Source of the DNA: Pseudomonadota bacterium
GTDB lineage: Bacteria; Desulfobacterota; Desulfovibrionia; Desulfovibrionales; Desulfovibrionaceae
Reading direction: 5' to 3'
Length of the DNA stretch: 46,300 nucleotides
NCBI GenBank assembly: GCA_023399375.1
Contig: JAEWPX010000014.1
Span: 1 to 46,300 of the forward strand
Under the pieces are notes generated by a model. It saw only the letters and a program-made list of their open reading frames with translations, had not been told where the DNA came from and ran no database searches. Of this stretch, positions 20,233 to 28,601 are shown piece by piece (the first letter of the stretch is position 1; every line of letters starts with the position of its first letter). Made by a program: the position numbers and the translations under genes.

Positions 20233-21450
20233 ATGCCCGTCTTTTTTTTTCATAGCTTCCCTCGTTCGTACCGATCGTCGCTCGTTCTGGCGTCGGCGCT
20301 CGTCCTCTTCGCCCTGGGCGGATGCGACAGGAGCAAGCCCAAGGCCGAGCCGCCCACGCCCGTGGAGGTGACCGTCTACGAGGCCAAGGCGACCACCGCG
20401 CCCCTGGCCGTGGACGGCATCGGCCATGTCTACGCCCTGACCACCATCAACGTCCGGTCGCAGGTGTCCGGCGTGCTCAAGGAAACGTATTTTTCCGAGG
20501 GCGACCTCGTACAGAAAGGCCAGCCGCTCCTGCTCATCGACCCCGATTCCTACAAGGCCGCCCTGGACGAGGCCGTGAGCACCCTGGCCCGCGACCGGGC
20601 CATCGCCGCCCAGGCCAAGCGCGACTGGCTGCGCTACAAGGACCTCGTGGCCCAGGCCGTCATCAGCCAGGAAGACTACGAGCAAAAGCGCACCGCCTAC
20701 CAACAGGACCTGGAGCAGGTGCGCGTGGACGAGGCGAGCGTGGCCAAGGCCAAGGTCAACCTCGGCTATTGCTACATCAACGCCCCCTGCACCGGCGTGG
20801 TCGGCTTGCAGCAGTACAAGACCGGCAACCTGATCAAATCCGAAGACTACATCATCGTCACCATCAACCAGATCGAACCCATCAACGTCCAGTTCGCCGT
20901 GGCCGAAAAATACCTGCCCGACATCCGCGCCTACGCCGGCAAGGGCGCCCTCGCCGTGGAAGCCCGCTATCCGGGGCACCCGGAAAAGGCCTCCAAGGGC
21001 AAGCTCACGGTCATCAACAACACCGTGGACGTGAATTCCGGCACCATCACCCTGCAGGGCGAATTCCCCAACACCGACCGCTTCCTCTGGCCCGGCCAGT
21101 TCGTGGACGCCTCGGTGATCCTGGCCGATACCGCCGACACCATCCTCGTGCCCTCGAGCGCCGTGGCCGAGACCCAGGACGGTTCGTCGGTGTTCATCGC
21201 CAAGCCGGACAACACCGTGGAGGTCCGCAAGATCACCCCCGGCCGCAAGATCGGCGCCGAGACCGTCGTCGAAAAGGGCGTTTCCCCCGGGGACAAGGTC
21301 ATCACCTCGGCCCAGATCAAGCTGTTCCCGGGCGTGCCGCTCAAGATCGTGGACGCGCAGGCCTACAAGGAAGGCCCCGTGTCCCCGGCAGCCGTGGCCG
21401 GCAAGGACAAGTCGGCGCTGAGTCCGGGCAGCCAGGACCAGGGGAAGTGA
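20233..21450 (+). CDS. RND efflux periplasmic adaptor (membrane fusion) lipoprotein
   Basis: 405-residue adaptor that links an inner-membrane RND pump to an outer-membrane channel. The N-terminus is a lipoprotein signal with the lipobox LGGC (C31). Then follow the first half of a lipoyl/barrel-sandwich domain (VRSQVSGVLKETYFSEGDLVQKGQPLLLID), a helical hairpin (about 110-185), the second lipoyl half (INAPCTGVVGLQQYKTGNLI), the beta-barrel (INVQFAVAEKYL) and the membrane-proximal domain (AVAETQDGSSVFIAK). It starts at the ATG at 20233 after GAGAGGAGAG. The permease gene begins 1 bp after the stop, so this is a two-gene operon; no outer-membrane factor is encoded here. The 198-bp gap upstream shows no convincing promoter. 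Confidence 0.93.
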   Translation: MPVFFFHSFPRSYRSSLVLASALVLFALGGCDRSKPKAEPPTPVEVTVYEAKATTAPLAVDGIGHVYALTTINVRSQVSGVLKETYFSEGDLVQKGQPLLLIDPDSYKAALDEAVSTLARDRAIAAQAKRDWLRYKDLVAQAVISQEDYEQKRTAYQQDLEQVRVDEASVAKAKVNLGYCYINAPCTGVVGLQQYKTGNLIKSEDYIIVTINQIEPINVQFAVAEKYLPDIRAYAGKGALAVEARYPGHPEKASKGKLTVINNTVDVNSGTITLQGEFPNTDRFLWPGQFVDASVILADTADTILVPSSAVAETQDGSSVFIAKPDNTVEVRKITPGRKIGAETVVEKGVSPGDKVITSAQIKLFPGVPLKIVDAQAYKEGPVSPAAVAGKDKSALSPGSQDQGK

Positions 21451-21451
21451 T

Positions 21452-24400
21452 ATGACCGACCTTTTTATCAAGCGTCCGGTCGCAACGACGCTGCTCATGG
21501 CCGCGCTGGTCTTTTTCGGCGTGGTTTCCTACTTTTCGCTGCCCATCAGCGAAATGCCGAGCATCGACTTCCCCACGATCCAGGTGACGGCCTCCCTGCC
21601 CGGCGCCGACCCCCAGACCATGGCCTCGGCCGTGGCCACGCCGCTCGAACGCCAGTTCACCTCCATCTCGGGCCTGCAGTCCATGAGCTCGAGCAACTCG
21701 CTCGGCACCACGACCATCACGCTCCAGTTCGACCTCTCGCGCAACATCGACGGCGCGGGAACCGACGTGCTGACCTACATCAACGCCGCCCAGGGCAGCC
21801 TGCCGAGCACCATGCCCGCGCCGCCGACCTTCCAGAAGGTCAACCCGGCGGACATGCCCATCATCTACATCCGCGTCTCCAGCGACACCATGCCGCTTTT
21901 TCGCGTCACCAACTACGCCAAGGTCTACATCGCCCAGCGCATCTCCATGATCAACGGCGTGGCGCAGGTGGCCGTCTACGGCGACCAGACCTATTCCCCC
22001 CGCGTCCAGGTCAACCCGGACAAGCTGGCCTCGCTCGGCATCGGCGTGGACGAGGTGGCGAGCGCCTTCAACAATGAAACCGTGATGCTGCCCACGGGCT
22101 CCCTCTACGGCGTCGACAAGCTCTTCACCATCAAGGCGCAAGGCCAGCTCACCAGCGCCACGGCCTACAACCGCCAGATCATCGCCTACCGCAACGGCAA
22201 TCCCGTGCGTCTCCAGGACGTGGGCCGCGCCATCGATTCCACGATCAACGACAAGAACGCCGCGTTTTTCGACCAGCAGCAAGGCATCGTCATCGCGGTC
22301 AAGCGCGCCGCCGGCACCAACACCATCCAGCTCGTGCAGGCCATCCGCGCCATGATGCCGGGCATCGAGGCCACGCTGCCGCCCTCGGTGCACCTGGAAT
22401 TCCTCTACGACCGCTCCCTGTCCATCAAGGCCGCCATCGACGACGTCCAGTTCACGCTGCTGCTGTCCATCTCCCTCGTCGTCATCGTGGTCTACATGTT
22501 TCTCAAAAACCTCCCGGCCACCATCATCGCGAGCCTGGCCCTGCCCACGGCGCTCATCGGCACGCTCTCGCTCATGGTCGCGTTCCATTTCTCCATCGAC
22601 AACCTCTCGGCCATGGCCATCATCCTGGCCGTCGGCTTCGTCGTGGACGACGCCATCGTCATGATCGAGAACATCGTGCGCCACACCGAGATGGGCAAGA
22701 AGATCATGCAGGCCTCCCTGGACGGCGCGCGCCAGATCGGCTTCACCATCATCTCCATGACGCTGTCGCTGGCCGTGGTCTTCATCCCCATCATGTTCAT
22801 GGCCGGCATCCTCGGCCGGGTGCTCAACGAAATGGCCGTAACCATCACGCTGTGCATCCTGGTCTCGGGCTTCGTCACTCTTTCGCTGACGCCGATGCTG
22901 TGCAGCCGCTTCCTCTCGGGCAAGATTTCCGAGTCCGGGCGCTTCTTCAAATGGTTCGAGCGCGGCTACGAGAAATCCCTGCACCTCGCCCTGCGCTGGC
23001 GCTTTTTCGTCATGATCCTGTCCGTGGGCATCCTCGGCCTCACGTTCTGGCTTTTTACCGTCATTCCCACAGGCTTCATCCCGGCCACGGATTCGGGTAT
23101 CTTCTACGCCTTCGGCATGGCCGAGCAGAGCGCCTCCTTCGAAACCATGAAGGACCGCGTGCTCAAGGTCGGCCGCATCTTCATGGCCGATCCGGACGTG
23201 TTCAAGTTCATCGGCGTGGTCGGCGTCGGCGGCCCCAACACCTCCATGAACAACGCCGCCATGTTCCCGCTGCTCGCACCCCTGGACAAGCGCAAGCGCA
23301 GCGCCCAGCAGATCATCGACGATCTGCGGCCCAAGCTCGCCCAGCTGCCCGACATGTTCACCTTCATGTACAATCCGCCGTCCATCCAGATCGGCGGCAA
23401 GCAGACCAAGGCCCTCTACCAGTTCACGCTGCTCTCGCCGGATCCGGGCGAGCTCTACCCCGTGGCCCGCAAGATGACCGGGGCCATGCGCAAGCTGCCG
23501 GAGATCACCGACGTCAACACCGACATGCAGATCGACGGGCCGCAGGTCTTTATCGACATCGACCGCGACAAGGCGCAAGCGCTCGGCATCACCGCCTCCT
23601 CCATCGAGACGGCGCTCATGACCGCCTACTCCGCCCGCCAGGTGACAAACCTCTACGGCTCCACCGACACCTACAAGGTCATCGTCGAGGTCCAACCCGA
23701 GTACCAGCGCCGGCCGGACCTGCTCAACAAGCTCTACGTCAAGTCGAGCAACGTCGACGCCAATGGCAATCCCATCATGGTGCCCTTAAACGGCCTGGTG
23801 AAAATGAGCGAGGGCGTGGGGCCGCTCGTGGTCAACCATACCGGGCAGCTCACCTCGGTGACGATCTCGTTCAATACCGCGGGCAAGTACTCCCTGGGCC
23901 AGGCCGTGACCTCCATCCAGGCGCTCGCGAAAAAGGAACTGCCCACCAACATCAGCTACATCTTCGAGGGCCAGGCCACGGCCTTCCAGCAGTCCCTGGC
24001 CAGCGTGCCGTTCCTGCTTTTCCTGGCCATCATGATCATCTATCTCATCCTCGGCATTCTCTACGAGAGCTTCATCCACCCGATCACCATCCTTTCGGGC
24101 CTGCCGTCGGCGGCGCTCGGCGGGTTGGTGACGCTGCTCGTCTTCGGTCGTCAGCTCGACCTCTACGGCTTCATCGGCATCATTATGCTCATCGGCATCG
24201 TCAAGAAGAATTCGATCATGGTCATCGACTTCGCCATCGAGGCCGAGCGCGAGGGCAAGACGCCGTTTGACGCCGTGTTCGAGGGCTGCGTCGTGCGCTT
24301 CCGCCCGATCATGATGACCACGGTGGCGGCCATCGCCGGCATTTTCCCCATCGCGCTCGGCGTCGGCGCCGGCGGCGACGCCCGCCAGCCCCTGGGCCTG

Positions 24401-24529
24401 GTCGTGGCCGGCGGCCTCGTCATCTCCCAGTTGGTCACCCTCTACCTGACCCCGGTCTTCTACACCTATATGGACCAGCTCCAGACCTGGATTTCCGGCC
24501 ATAAGGAAGAAAAGGAAACGACGGTGTAG
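21452..24529 (+). CDS. RND-family efflux transporter permease
   Basis: 1025-residue inner-membrane, proton-driven trimeric pump of the HAE1 (AcrB/MdtB/MexF) type. The N-terminus FIKRPVATTLLMAALVFFGVVSY is the first membrane helix. The family's 12 helices and two large periplasmic loops fit the length. TM4 carries the proton-relay aspartate pair in VGFVVDDAIVMIEN (D399, D400), which separates it from inactive relatives. The second half has the matching DARQPLGLVVAGGL and FRPIMMTTVAAIAGIFPIALG motifs. The start ATG lies 1 bp behind the adaptor stop. Substrates cannot be read from the sequence; drugs, detergents or solvents are typical. A strong terminator follows at 24602. Heavy-metal (HME) specificity is unlikely because the TM4 pattern is of the HAE type. 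Confidence 0.95.
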   Translation: MTDLFIKRPVATTLLMAALVFFGVVSYFSLPISEMPSIDFPTIQVTASLPGADPQTMASAVATPLERQFTSISGLQSMSSSNSLGTTTITLQFDLSRNIDGAGTDVLTYINAAQGSLPSTMPAPPTFQKVNPADMPIIYIRVSSDTMPLFRVTNYAKVYIAQRISMINGVAQVAVYGDQTYSPRVQVNPDKLASLGIGVDEVASAFNNETVMLPTGSLYGVDKLFTIKAQGQLTSATAYNRQIIAYRNGNPVRLQDVGRAIDSTINDKNAAFFDQQQGIVIAVKRAAGTNTIQLVQAIRAMMPGIEATLPPSVHLEFLYDRSLSIKAAIDDVQFTLLLSISLVVIVVYMFLKNLPATIIASLALPTALIGTLSLMVAFHFSIDNLSAMAIILAVGFVVDDAIVMIENIVRHTEMGKKIMQASLDGARQIGFTIISMTLSLAVVFIPIMFMAGILGRVLNEMAVTITLCILVSGFVTLSLTPMLCSRFLSGKISESGRFFKWFERGYEKSLHLALRWRFFVMILSVGILGLTFWLFTVIPTGFIPATDSGIFYAFGMAEQSASFETMKDRVLKVGRIFMADPDVFKFIGVVGVGGPNTSMNNAAMFPLLAPLDKRKRSAQQIIDDLRPKLAQLPDMFTFMYNPPSIQIGGKQTKALYQFTLLSPDPGELYPVARKMTGAMRKLPEITDVNTDMQIDGPQVFIDIDRDKAQALGITASSIETALMTAYSARQVTNLYGSTDTYKVIVEVQPEYQRRPDLLNKLYVKSSNVDANGNPIMVPLNGLVKMSEGVGPLVVNHTGQLTSVTISFNTAGKYSLGQAVTSIQALAKKELPTNISYIFEGQATAFQQSLASVPFLLFLAIMIIYLILGILYESFIHPITILSGLPSAALGGLVTLLVFGRQLDLYGFIGIIMLIGIVKKNSIMVIDFAIEAEREGKTPFDAVFEGCVVRFRPIMMTTVAAIAGIFPIALGVGAGGDARQPLGLVVAGGLVISQLVTLYLTPVFYTYMDQLQTWISGHKEEKETTV

Positions 24530-24601
24530 CGATGGGGGAAAGCCCCCGGCGGCAAGGGCAGAGCGGCCCGGGTCGCGAGGGGGGGACGCCTTGTGACGTG
24601 A

Positions 24602-24654
24602 ACGCGCGCCGTGACGGCAGGGAACAGGCCGTCACGGCGCGCGTGTTTTTTTAA
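24602..24654 (+). terminator. intrinsic terminator of the RND operon
   Basis: A perfect 16-bp stem (24602-24617 with 24629-24644) closes an 11-nt loop and is followed by GTTTTTTTT. It lies 73 bp after the permease stop and is one of the strongest terminators in the window. Confidence 0.93.
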
Positions 24655-24858
24655 GAAAAGTCCTTTTGCCCCAGGATGCTCAAGGCTTCGCTGCGCTGCC
24701 ACGCCGGCGAAGCTGCATTGCCGCAACGCGCCGTCCCGCACTCCGGCTCGCCCCGAACGGGCGACCGGGCCGCATGGCGTTGTCCTGAAGGGGAGGGGAG
24801 CGCTCGGCGGGGGCGCGGCGGACGTCGGAGCAGTCGTGCGCCCGCAGCACCGCGCTTG
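24655..24858. other. intergenic stretch without recognised gene
   Basis: About 200 bp between the RND terminator and the stop of the minus-strand NlpC/P60-like gene. It is GC-rich with no convincing coding sequence, hairpin-plus-T-tract or promoter. Together with the space before the terminator it forms a 329-bp gap between genes. Confidence 0.4.
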
Positions 24859-25707
24859 CTACGGCAGGGGCACGGCCACGAGCAGCACCCATTTGTCGCC
24901 GAAGCGCTTCTCCGCGAATTCCTTGCGCAGTGCGGCCATGCCGGCCGGCGCGGAGATTTCCAGGCGGTGGACACCGGTTCCGGGCGTGGCATGGTGGAAG
25001 AAGACGCGCCCGGCCGGGTCGCGCACGACCAGGGCCACGTGGTAGTAGAGCAGCCGGCCTTTGACGTCCTTGCTGAGTGCGGCGAAGGCCATCTCCCCGG
25101 GCCGCAGGCGCGAAAGCGCCTCCTTCCAGGCCGCGGCGTCGTGCAGGGGAAAGCCGCGCGTTTTCGCCGCGTCGATGGTCGCCGGATCGGGCAGGGGCGC
25201 GCCCGGGGCCAGGATACGCCAGGGCAGGCCTTCGCTGGTGTTGAGGATCAGGTCGTAGCCGAAATCCCAATCCTCGCCCTGGCGGCTGCCGGGGCCGGAA
25301 TCGCCCTTGCGGTCGCGCTTGACGGCATTAAGCGGCAGGGGCCGGCGCAGCAGGGCGCGCGAGGCCGTGACCACGAAGCCGCTACAGTTGTAGCCGGGCA
25401 TTTGGAACGTGACGGCGGGGTCGGCGAAAAGCGTGTGGCGGCCGTCCGGGGCGTCCACGCCGTCGTCGCGGTAGGGCATGCCGGCAAGGGGGGCCAACAG
25501 CGCTTCCGGATCGGCGGCCGGCGCGGCAAAGGCCGGGGCCCGGCCTGCGGCGAGCGCAAGCAGGAAGGTTGTTGCAATAAATTGACCGCGCCTGGAAAGC
25601 CGCGTAGTGTGGGTAGGATAACCGGGCCGGAAAGGCTGGGGCCGTTTCCCGGACCAGGCCGGAACACCAGGGAATCTGCGCAGGAGGCGAAGGATGAAGT
25701 TCAACAT
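24859..25707 (-). CDS. Exported NlpC/P60-like cysteine hydrolase (putative)
   Basis: 282 residues as read. About residues 38-61 (RRGQFIATTFLLALAAGRAPAFA) look like a signal peptide, so the true start may lie close to residue 35, but no ATG, GTG or TTG in frame fits there; the ATG at 25707 is the nearest upstream and lacks a ribosome site. The mature part has YNCSGFV (C108) and, about 115 residues on, YYHVALVVRD (H223), the Cys...His spacing and local sequence typical of NlpC/P60 or CHAP-like amide hydrolases that cut peptidoglycan stem peptides. A third polar residue was not assigned. The 5' end overlaps the divergent gene at 25694 by 14 bp as drawn. It could instead be an inactive relative. 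Confidence 0.65.
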   Translation of the reverse strand: MLNFILRLLRRFPGVPAWSGKRPQPFRPGYPTHTTRLSRRGQFIATTFLLALAAGRAPAFAAPAADPEALLAPLAGMPYRDDGVDAPDGRHTLFADPAVTFQMPGYNCSGFVVTASRALLRRPLPLNAVKRDRKGDSGPGSRQGEDWDFGYDLILNTSEGLPWRILAPGAPLPDPATIDAAKTRGFPLHDAAAWKEALSRLRPGEMAFAALSKDVKGRLLYYHVALVVRDPAGRVFFHHATPGTGVHRLEISAPAGMAALRKEFAEKRFGDKWVLLVAVPLP

Positions 25708-26251
25708 CGAGATCAGGGGTTTCGGTCAGCGGGTTTTTTATTCCTATATTGAAAAGGAACTGGTCCGCGAAGCCAGGGAAACCAACCGGGAACGTTACAT
25801 TGAGTACATCTTTCACGGAGCGGACAACAACATCCATTCCTCCGGCGAGGATCTCCTGGAAAGCAATCGGCCTGTTGTCTACATCATCGTGAACGAAAAA
25901 GAAAAGCTCCGGGTCAGCCTAAACAAGATCAATTGCGAGGTCAAGAGTCACCCGGCCAAGAAGATCTTTCAGCCCTACGTCAAGAATAGCCTGCTGTATT
26001 GTTTCGGTTACAACGAGGAATATATTCACACCTATTCCTTCAGTGACGTGGAAGAGATCGATATTGACAAGATCACGGCCCGCATCGTCGAGACGGAAGT
26101 TCCCAAGACTATCGAGAACAACGTCTGGATGCAAAAGGTCATCCACATCGAGAGCATGCTCTACGACGGCAAGGAGATCAAGCGGGAGGAGTTCCTGTCG
26201 CGGCCGTTGCCCACGGTGCTTGGGCCGGTCATCATCGATCTGGAGAATTGA
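25694..26251 (+). CDS. Uncharacterised 185-residue protein, A/T-richer than its neighbours
   Basis: Not recognised. The gene starts at an ATG with a strong AGGAGG site and ends with its own terminator, so it is very probably real. The product is soluble and charged, with no signal peptide or membrane helix. Alternating beta-strand-like segments (FNIEIRGFG, PVVYIIVNEKEKLRVSL, SLLYCFGYN) are followed by a more helical, acidic second half, and it ends GPVIIDLEN. Two cysteines (in INCEVK and YCFGYN) are not in a metal-binding pattern. It uses more A/T-ending codons (aat, tat, att, gaa) than the genes around it, which suggests either more recent transfer or low expression. It is divergent from the NlpC/P60-like gene and starts within 14 bp of it. 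Confidence 0.8.
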   Translation: MKFNIEIRGFGQRVFYSYIEKELVREARETNRERYIEYIFHGADNNIHSSGEDLLESNRPVVYIIVNEKEKLRVSLNKINCEVKSHPAKKIFQPYVKNSLLYCFGYNEEYIHTYSFSDVEEIDIDKITARIVETEVPKTIENNVWMQKVIHIESMLYDGKEIKREEFLSRPLPTVLGPVIIDLEN

Positions 26252-26285
26252 CGCCGCCGGCCGCTGGCCGACGCATGCGTTTTCA

Positions 26286-26317
26286 AAGGCCCGGCGCTAC
26301 GGCGTCGGGCTTTTTTG
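26286..26317 (+). terminator. intrinsic terminator after the uncharacterised gene
   Basis: A GC stem GCCCGGCGC / GCGTCGGGC (one G-T pair) closes a short loop and is followed by TTTTTT. It lies about 40 bp after the stop at 26251. Confidence 0.75.
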
Positions 26318-26371
26318 CGCTCCTCACCCCGGGCTTTCGTCATAACGCCTGCCACCACTCCCCCCTTTCGG

Positions 26372-26416
26372 GGTGGTCCAGGAGGGGCCCTCGGCCCCTC
26401 CTGGCCGCCGGAGGCA
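26372..26416. repeat. dispersed palindromic intergenic repeat, copy 2 (inverted)
   Basis: A perfect 12-bp stem (26378-26389 with 26393-26404) with a 3-nt loop, then the flank CCGCCGGAGGC. It is the inverted form of the element at 15012-15056. Lies in the convergent gap before the small minus-strand gene at 26441. Confidence 0.7.
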
Positions 26417-26440
26417 TTCTTCTCTTCCCCCGTTCCTCAC

Positions 26441-26611
26441 TCACCCGCCTGTGACGGCGGGCGGGGCGTCCTCGGCCAGGGCGTTTTCGAGCAGCTTGTC
26501 GGCCAGGTCCTTGATGGTGCTGCGACGGGGGTCGAGGCCCAGCGACGCCGCCAGTTCCATGATCTTGTCCCCGGTTTTGACCGCGTGGCGTATCTTTTCG
26601 TAGTCCTGCAT
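26441..26611 (-). CDS. Small hypothetical protein (56 residues)
   Basis: Not recognised. The product begins MQDYEKIRHAVKTGDKIMELAASLGLD and reads as a compact helical, charged domain followed by a short Ala/Pro tail. The helix-rich middle (DKIMELAASLGLDPRRSTIKDLADKLLENAL) looks like real protein with normal residue composition rather than a shadow frame, because its codons follow the high-GC third-position pattern of this genome. No ribosome binding site precedes the ATG at 26611, which is the main doubt. It sits just upstream of, in the same direction as, nothing else: the PilZ gene ends 100 bp before it on the same strand, so the two could share a transcript. Confidence 0.5.
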   Translation of the reverse strand: MQDYEKIRHAVKTGDKIMELAASLGLDPRRSTIKDLADKLLENALAEDAPPAVTGG

Positions 26612-26710
26612 GGGCCGGGCCGTGCCTTTGCTTGCGTCGCGTCCGCCGATCGGACCGCGACTTTGCGAAATGATAGCCGCTTGCCCGGCCGGGCGCAACC
26701 GCACGCGGCG

Positions 26711-27145
26711 TCAGTTCTTGACGATGCGCGTGATGTCGCCTGTGGACACGTTCAGGGGCCGTTCGAAGCAGATGCCGAATTCGTTTTCGCGAATCCAGCG
26801 CACGACGCCGGACTGGTAGTGGGCGAGTTCGCCGAAAGGCTGGAGCTGCGGGTTGAACAGCACCCGCTGGCCGAGGGCGACGCGCACGGGCAGGTCGTCG
26901 TCGCAGCGCAGCCGTGCGCCGCGCCGGCTGATGTCCACGATGAGCACGTCGGCGCAGAGTTCCTCGGTCTGGACGCGGCCGCGGTTGAGGTCGGCTCCGT
27001 TGCCCACGCTGATGCGTTCCGCGTCGCGGCGGTCGCCGCAGTCGCGGCAACGCCAATAGGAAGAGGCCGGCGGGGCCTGGGGAATGAACTCCTGCCAGGT
27101 GGCCTTGCCGCAATGGGGACAGCGTTTGTATTCGAGCAGCGCCAT
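26711..27145 (-). CDS. Zinc-ribbon / PilZ domain protein (putative c-di-GMP receptor)
   Basis: 144 residues from the ATG at 27145. The N-terminus has two knuckle pairs, CPHC (C9, C12) and CRDC (C33, C36), which form a zinc-ribbon-like module. A PilZ domain follows with the c-di-GMP-binding signature R40xxxR44, D71xS73xxG76 (DISRRG) and the typical closing strand RWIRENEFGICFE. It should therefore bind c-di-GMP in the cytoplasm, and the zinc ribbon may contact a partner protein or nucleic acid. No membrane segment or enzymatic domain is present, so it probably acts as an adaptor. It is divergent from the ImmA/IrrE-like gene, with 167 bp between the starts. The start is supported by the CPHC motif close to it; the ribosome site is weak. 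Confidence 0.82.
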   Translation of the reverse strand: MALLEYKRCPHCGKATWQEFIPQAPPASSYWRCRDCGDRRDAERISVGNGADLNRGRVQTEELCADVLIVDISRRGARLRCDDDLPVRVALGQRVLFNPQLQPFGELAHYQSGVVRWIRENEFGICFERPLNVSTGDITRIVKN

Positions 27146-27312
27146 GACGTCAGCCCTGGATACTTCAGGCGAAAATCGCGTCCTGTCACGCCCTTGCAGC
27201 CTAGCACCCGCGCCGTCGCCGCGCAACAGCGCAGTGGCGGCCGCCTTGACGGGCGACGGCCATGGGTTATGTTTTCCCTGTCGGACCGTGACTGACCGAC
27301 GAAGGAGCACGT

Positions 27313-27714
27313 ATGGCGGGATTGCTGGCCAGGCTTTTCGAACTTGCCGCGAAACGCGCCGACCTCAAGGTGACCGAGGTCGACGACATCGATAGCTGGG
27401 GATTTTTGCTGTTTCGCGACGGCCACTACAATATTTTCATCAACCGCTCGGTGCGTGATTTCCGCAAGACCATGGCCCTGGCCGACGAACTGGGGCATTA
27501 CGCCCTGCGCCGGCGCATCGCCCGCCGCGAAGGCCTGCCGCCGGCCGCCGCGACCATGGTCGAGCGCATCCGCCAGGACAAGGCCTGCGACGTCTGGGCG
27601 GCGAAATTCACGCGCCGGCTGCTCTACATGATCCGCCGCGGCCTGCACGGCGGCATCTCGCGCCGGCCGCGGCAGGGCGCGTACGATCCGTCCTGGCGAC
27701 TGCCGCGGCACTAG
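27313..27714 (+). CDS. ImmA/IrrE-like protein with altered metal-binding motif
   Basis: 133 residues with an ATG at 27313 after GAAGGAG. The middle matches the ImmA/IrrE (COG2856) metallopeptidase pattern: the helix ALADELGHYAL aligns with the HExxH helix, and D93-x2-A-x2-F-x3-LL (residues 93-104) aligns with the downstream ExxANxFA..LL segment that gives the third ligand. Two ligands are changed: the first histidine of HExxH is D58 and the third ligand Glu is D93; E59 and H62 are kept. The family usually cleaves a helix-turn-helix repressor, but no such gene is adjacent. It may be an inactive, substrate-binding relative or use an Asp-based metal site. No signal peptide. Confidence 0.65.
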   Translation: MAGLLARLFELAAKRADLKVTEVDDIDSWGFLLFRDGHYNIFINRSVRDFRKTMALADELGHYALRRRIARREGLPPAAATMVERIRQDKACDVWAAKFTRRLLYMIRRGLHGGISRRPRQGAYDPSWRLPRH

Positions 27715-27812
27715 CGGCGACCTTTTCCCGTCGAAATTTCTTCAAGGAAAAAGAGAGCTCAAAGGCGTTGTCCGGGAGAACGGCCCGCTTTCCCGGAGGA
27801 AGCGGCACGAGG

Positions 27813-28475
27813 TCATTTCGAAGCCGCTCCCGCCGCGTCATCGTCCGGCAGGTCGGCGAGCAGGGCCATGGAAGCCTTGGCGATGCCGGCCGTGGCCGTG
27901 ACACCGACGGCGGCTCCGGCGATCCCGCCGGCCAGGGGCGCGAGTCGCGAAGCCCCGAGCAGCCCGGTTTCCCCGAATTGGGCCAGCAGCCGGAATCCCA
28001 CCAGTTCGTTGATGCGCCGGATGCTTTCCGCGCCAAGGCCCAAAAGCGCGCGCTCCGTCAGCTTGCCCCCGGCGAACGCTCCGGCCGCCGCGGCCACGTC
28101 CGCGGCCTTGGCCCCGCACAGGCACAATCCGCACAGCGCCCGCACTCGGGTGTCGGCGAGGTCGTGGCCGCACACGAGCGCCATGGACTGCACCATGCGC
28201 ACTTGCACGTAGAGCGTGCCGGCAAGGTTCGCCGGCACGGACACGGGCAGAAGCGCCAGCCCGCCTGCGTTCGTGAGGAACCCGGCGGCCGCGGCCTGGC
28301 GTTTGTGGTGTTTGGCGAGCGCGCGCAACCGCTGCGCCAGGGGCACGGACGGGTCGTTGTGGCGATCGGCCAGTTCCCTGGCCGTCTTCTGGCCGGGGAG
28401 TCCCCGCGCGGCCCGTTCCCAGGCCCAGTCGAGGGCGCGCCGCACGGCGTCCCGGGTGATGCCAGCCATCGGCAT
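27813..28475 (-). CDS. EcsC family protein
   Basis: 220 residues from the ATG at 28475, which follows AAGGAG. Long Ala/Gly-rich helices with hydrophobic stretches (GGLALLPVSVPANLAGTLYVQVRMVQSMALVCGHDL, APLAGGIAGAAVGVTATAGIAKASMALL) and the middle block match the EcsC family, whose founding member is encoded beside an ABC transporter in Bacillus subtilis; the biochemical role of the family is unsettled. Hydrophobic segments suggest membrane association. The gene converges with the ImmA/IrrE-like gene and is divergent from rlmE, 126 bp away. No transporter gene lies nearby, so the Bacillus context does not help here. Confidence 0.75.
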   Translation of the reverse strand: MPMAGITRDAVRRALDWAWERAARGLPGQKTARELADRHNDPSVPLAQRLRALAKHHKRQAAAAGFLTNAGGLALLPVSVPANLAGTLYVQVRMVQSMALVCGHDLADTRVRALCGLCLCGAKAADVAAAAGAFAGGKLTERALLGLGAESIRRINELVGFRLLAQFGETGLLGASRLAPLAGGIAGAAVGVTATAGIAKASMALLADLPDDDAAGAASK

Positions 28476-28601
28476 TTCGCTCCTTGGGTCTGTGCGGTAA
28501 ATAAGGCCTGCCCCGGCGGCGGCAAGGGCCGGCTTTGCGGCCGCGCCGGGCGTCTTTCCCTTGAAACCTGTTTCGGATAACGGTATCCCGGGCAGCCCGC
28601 C

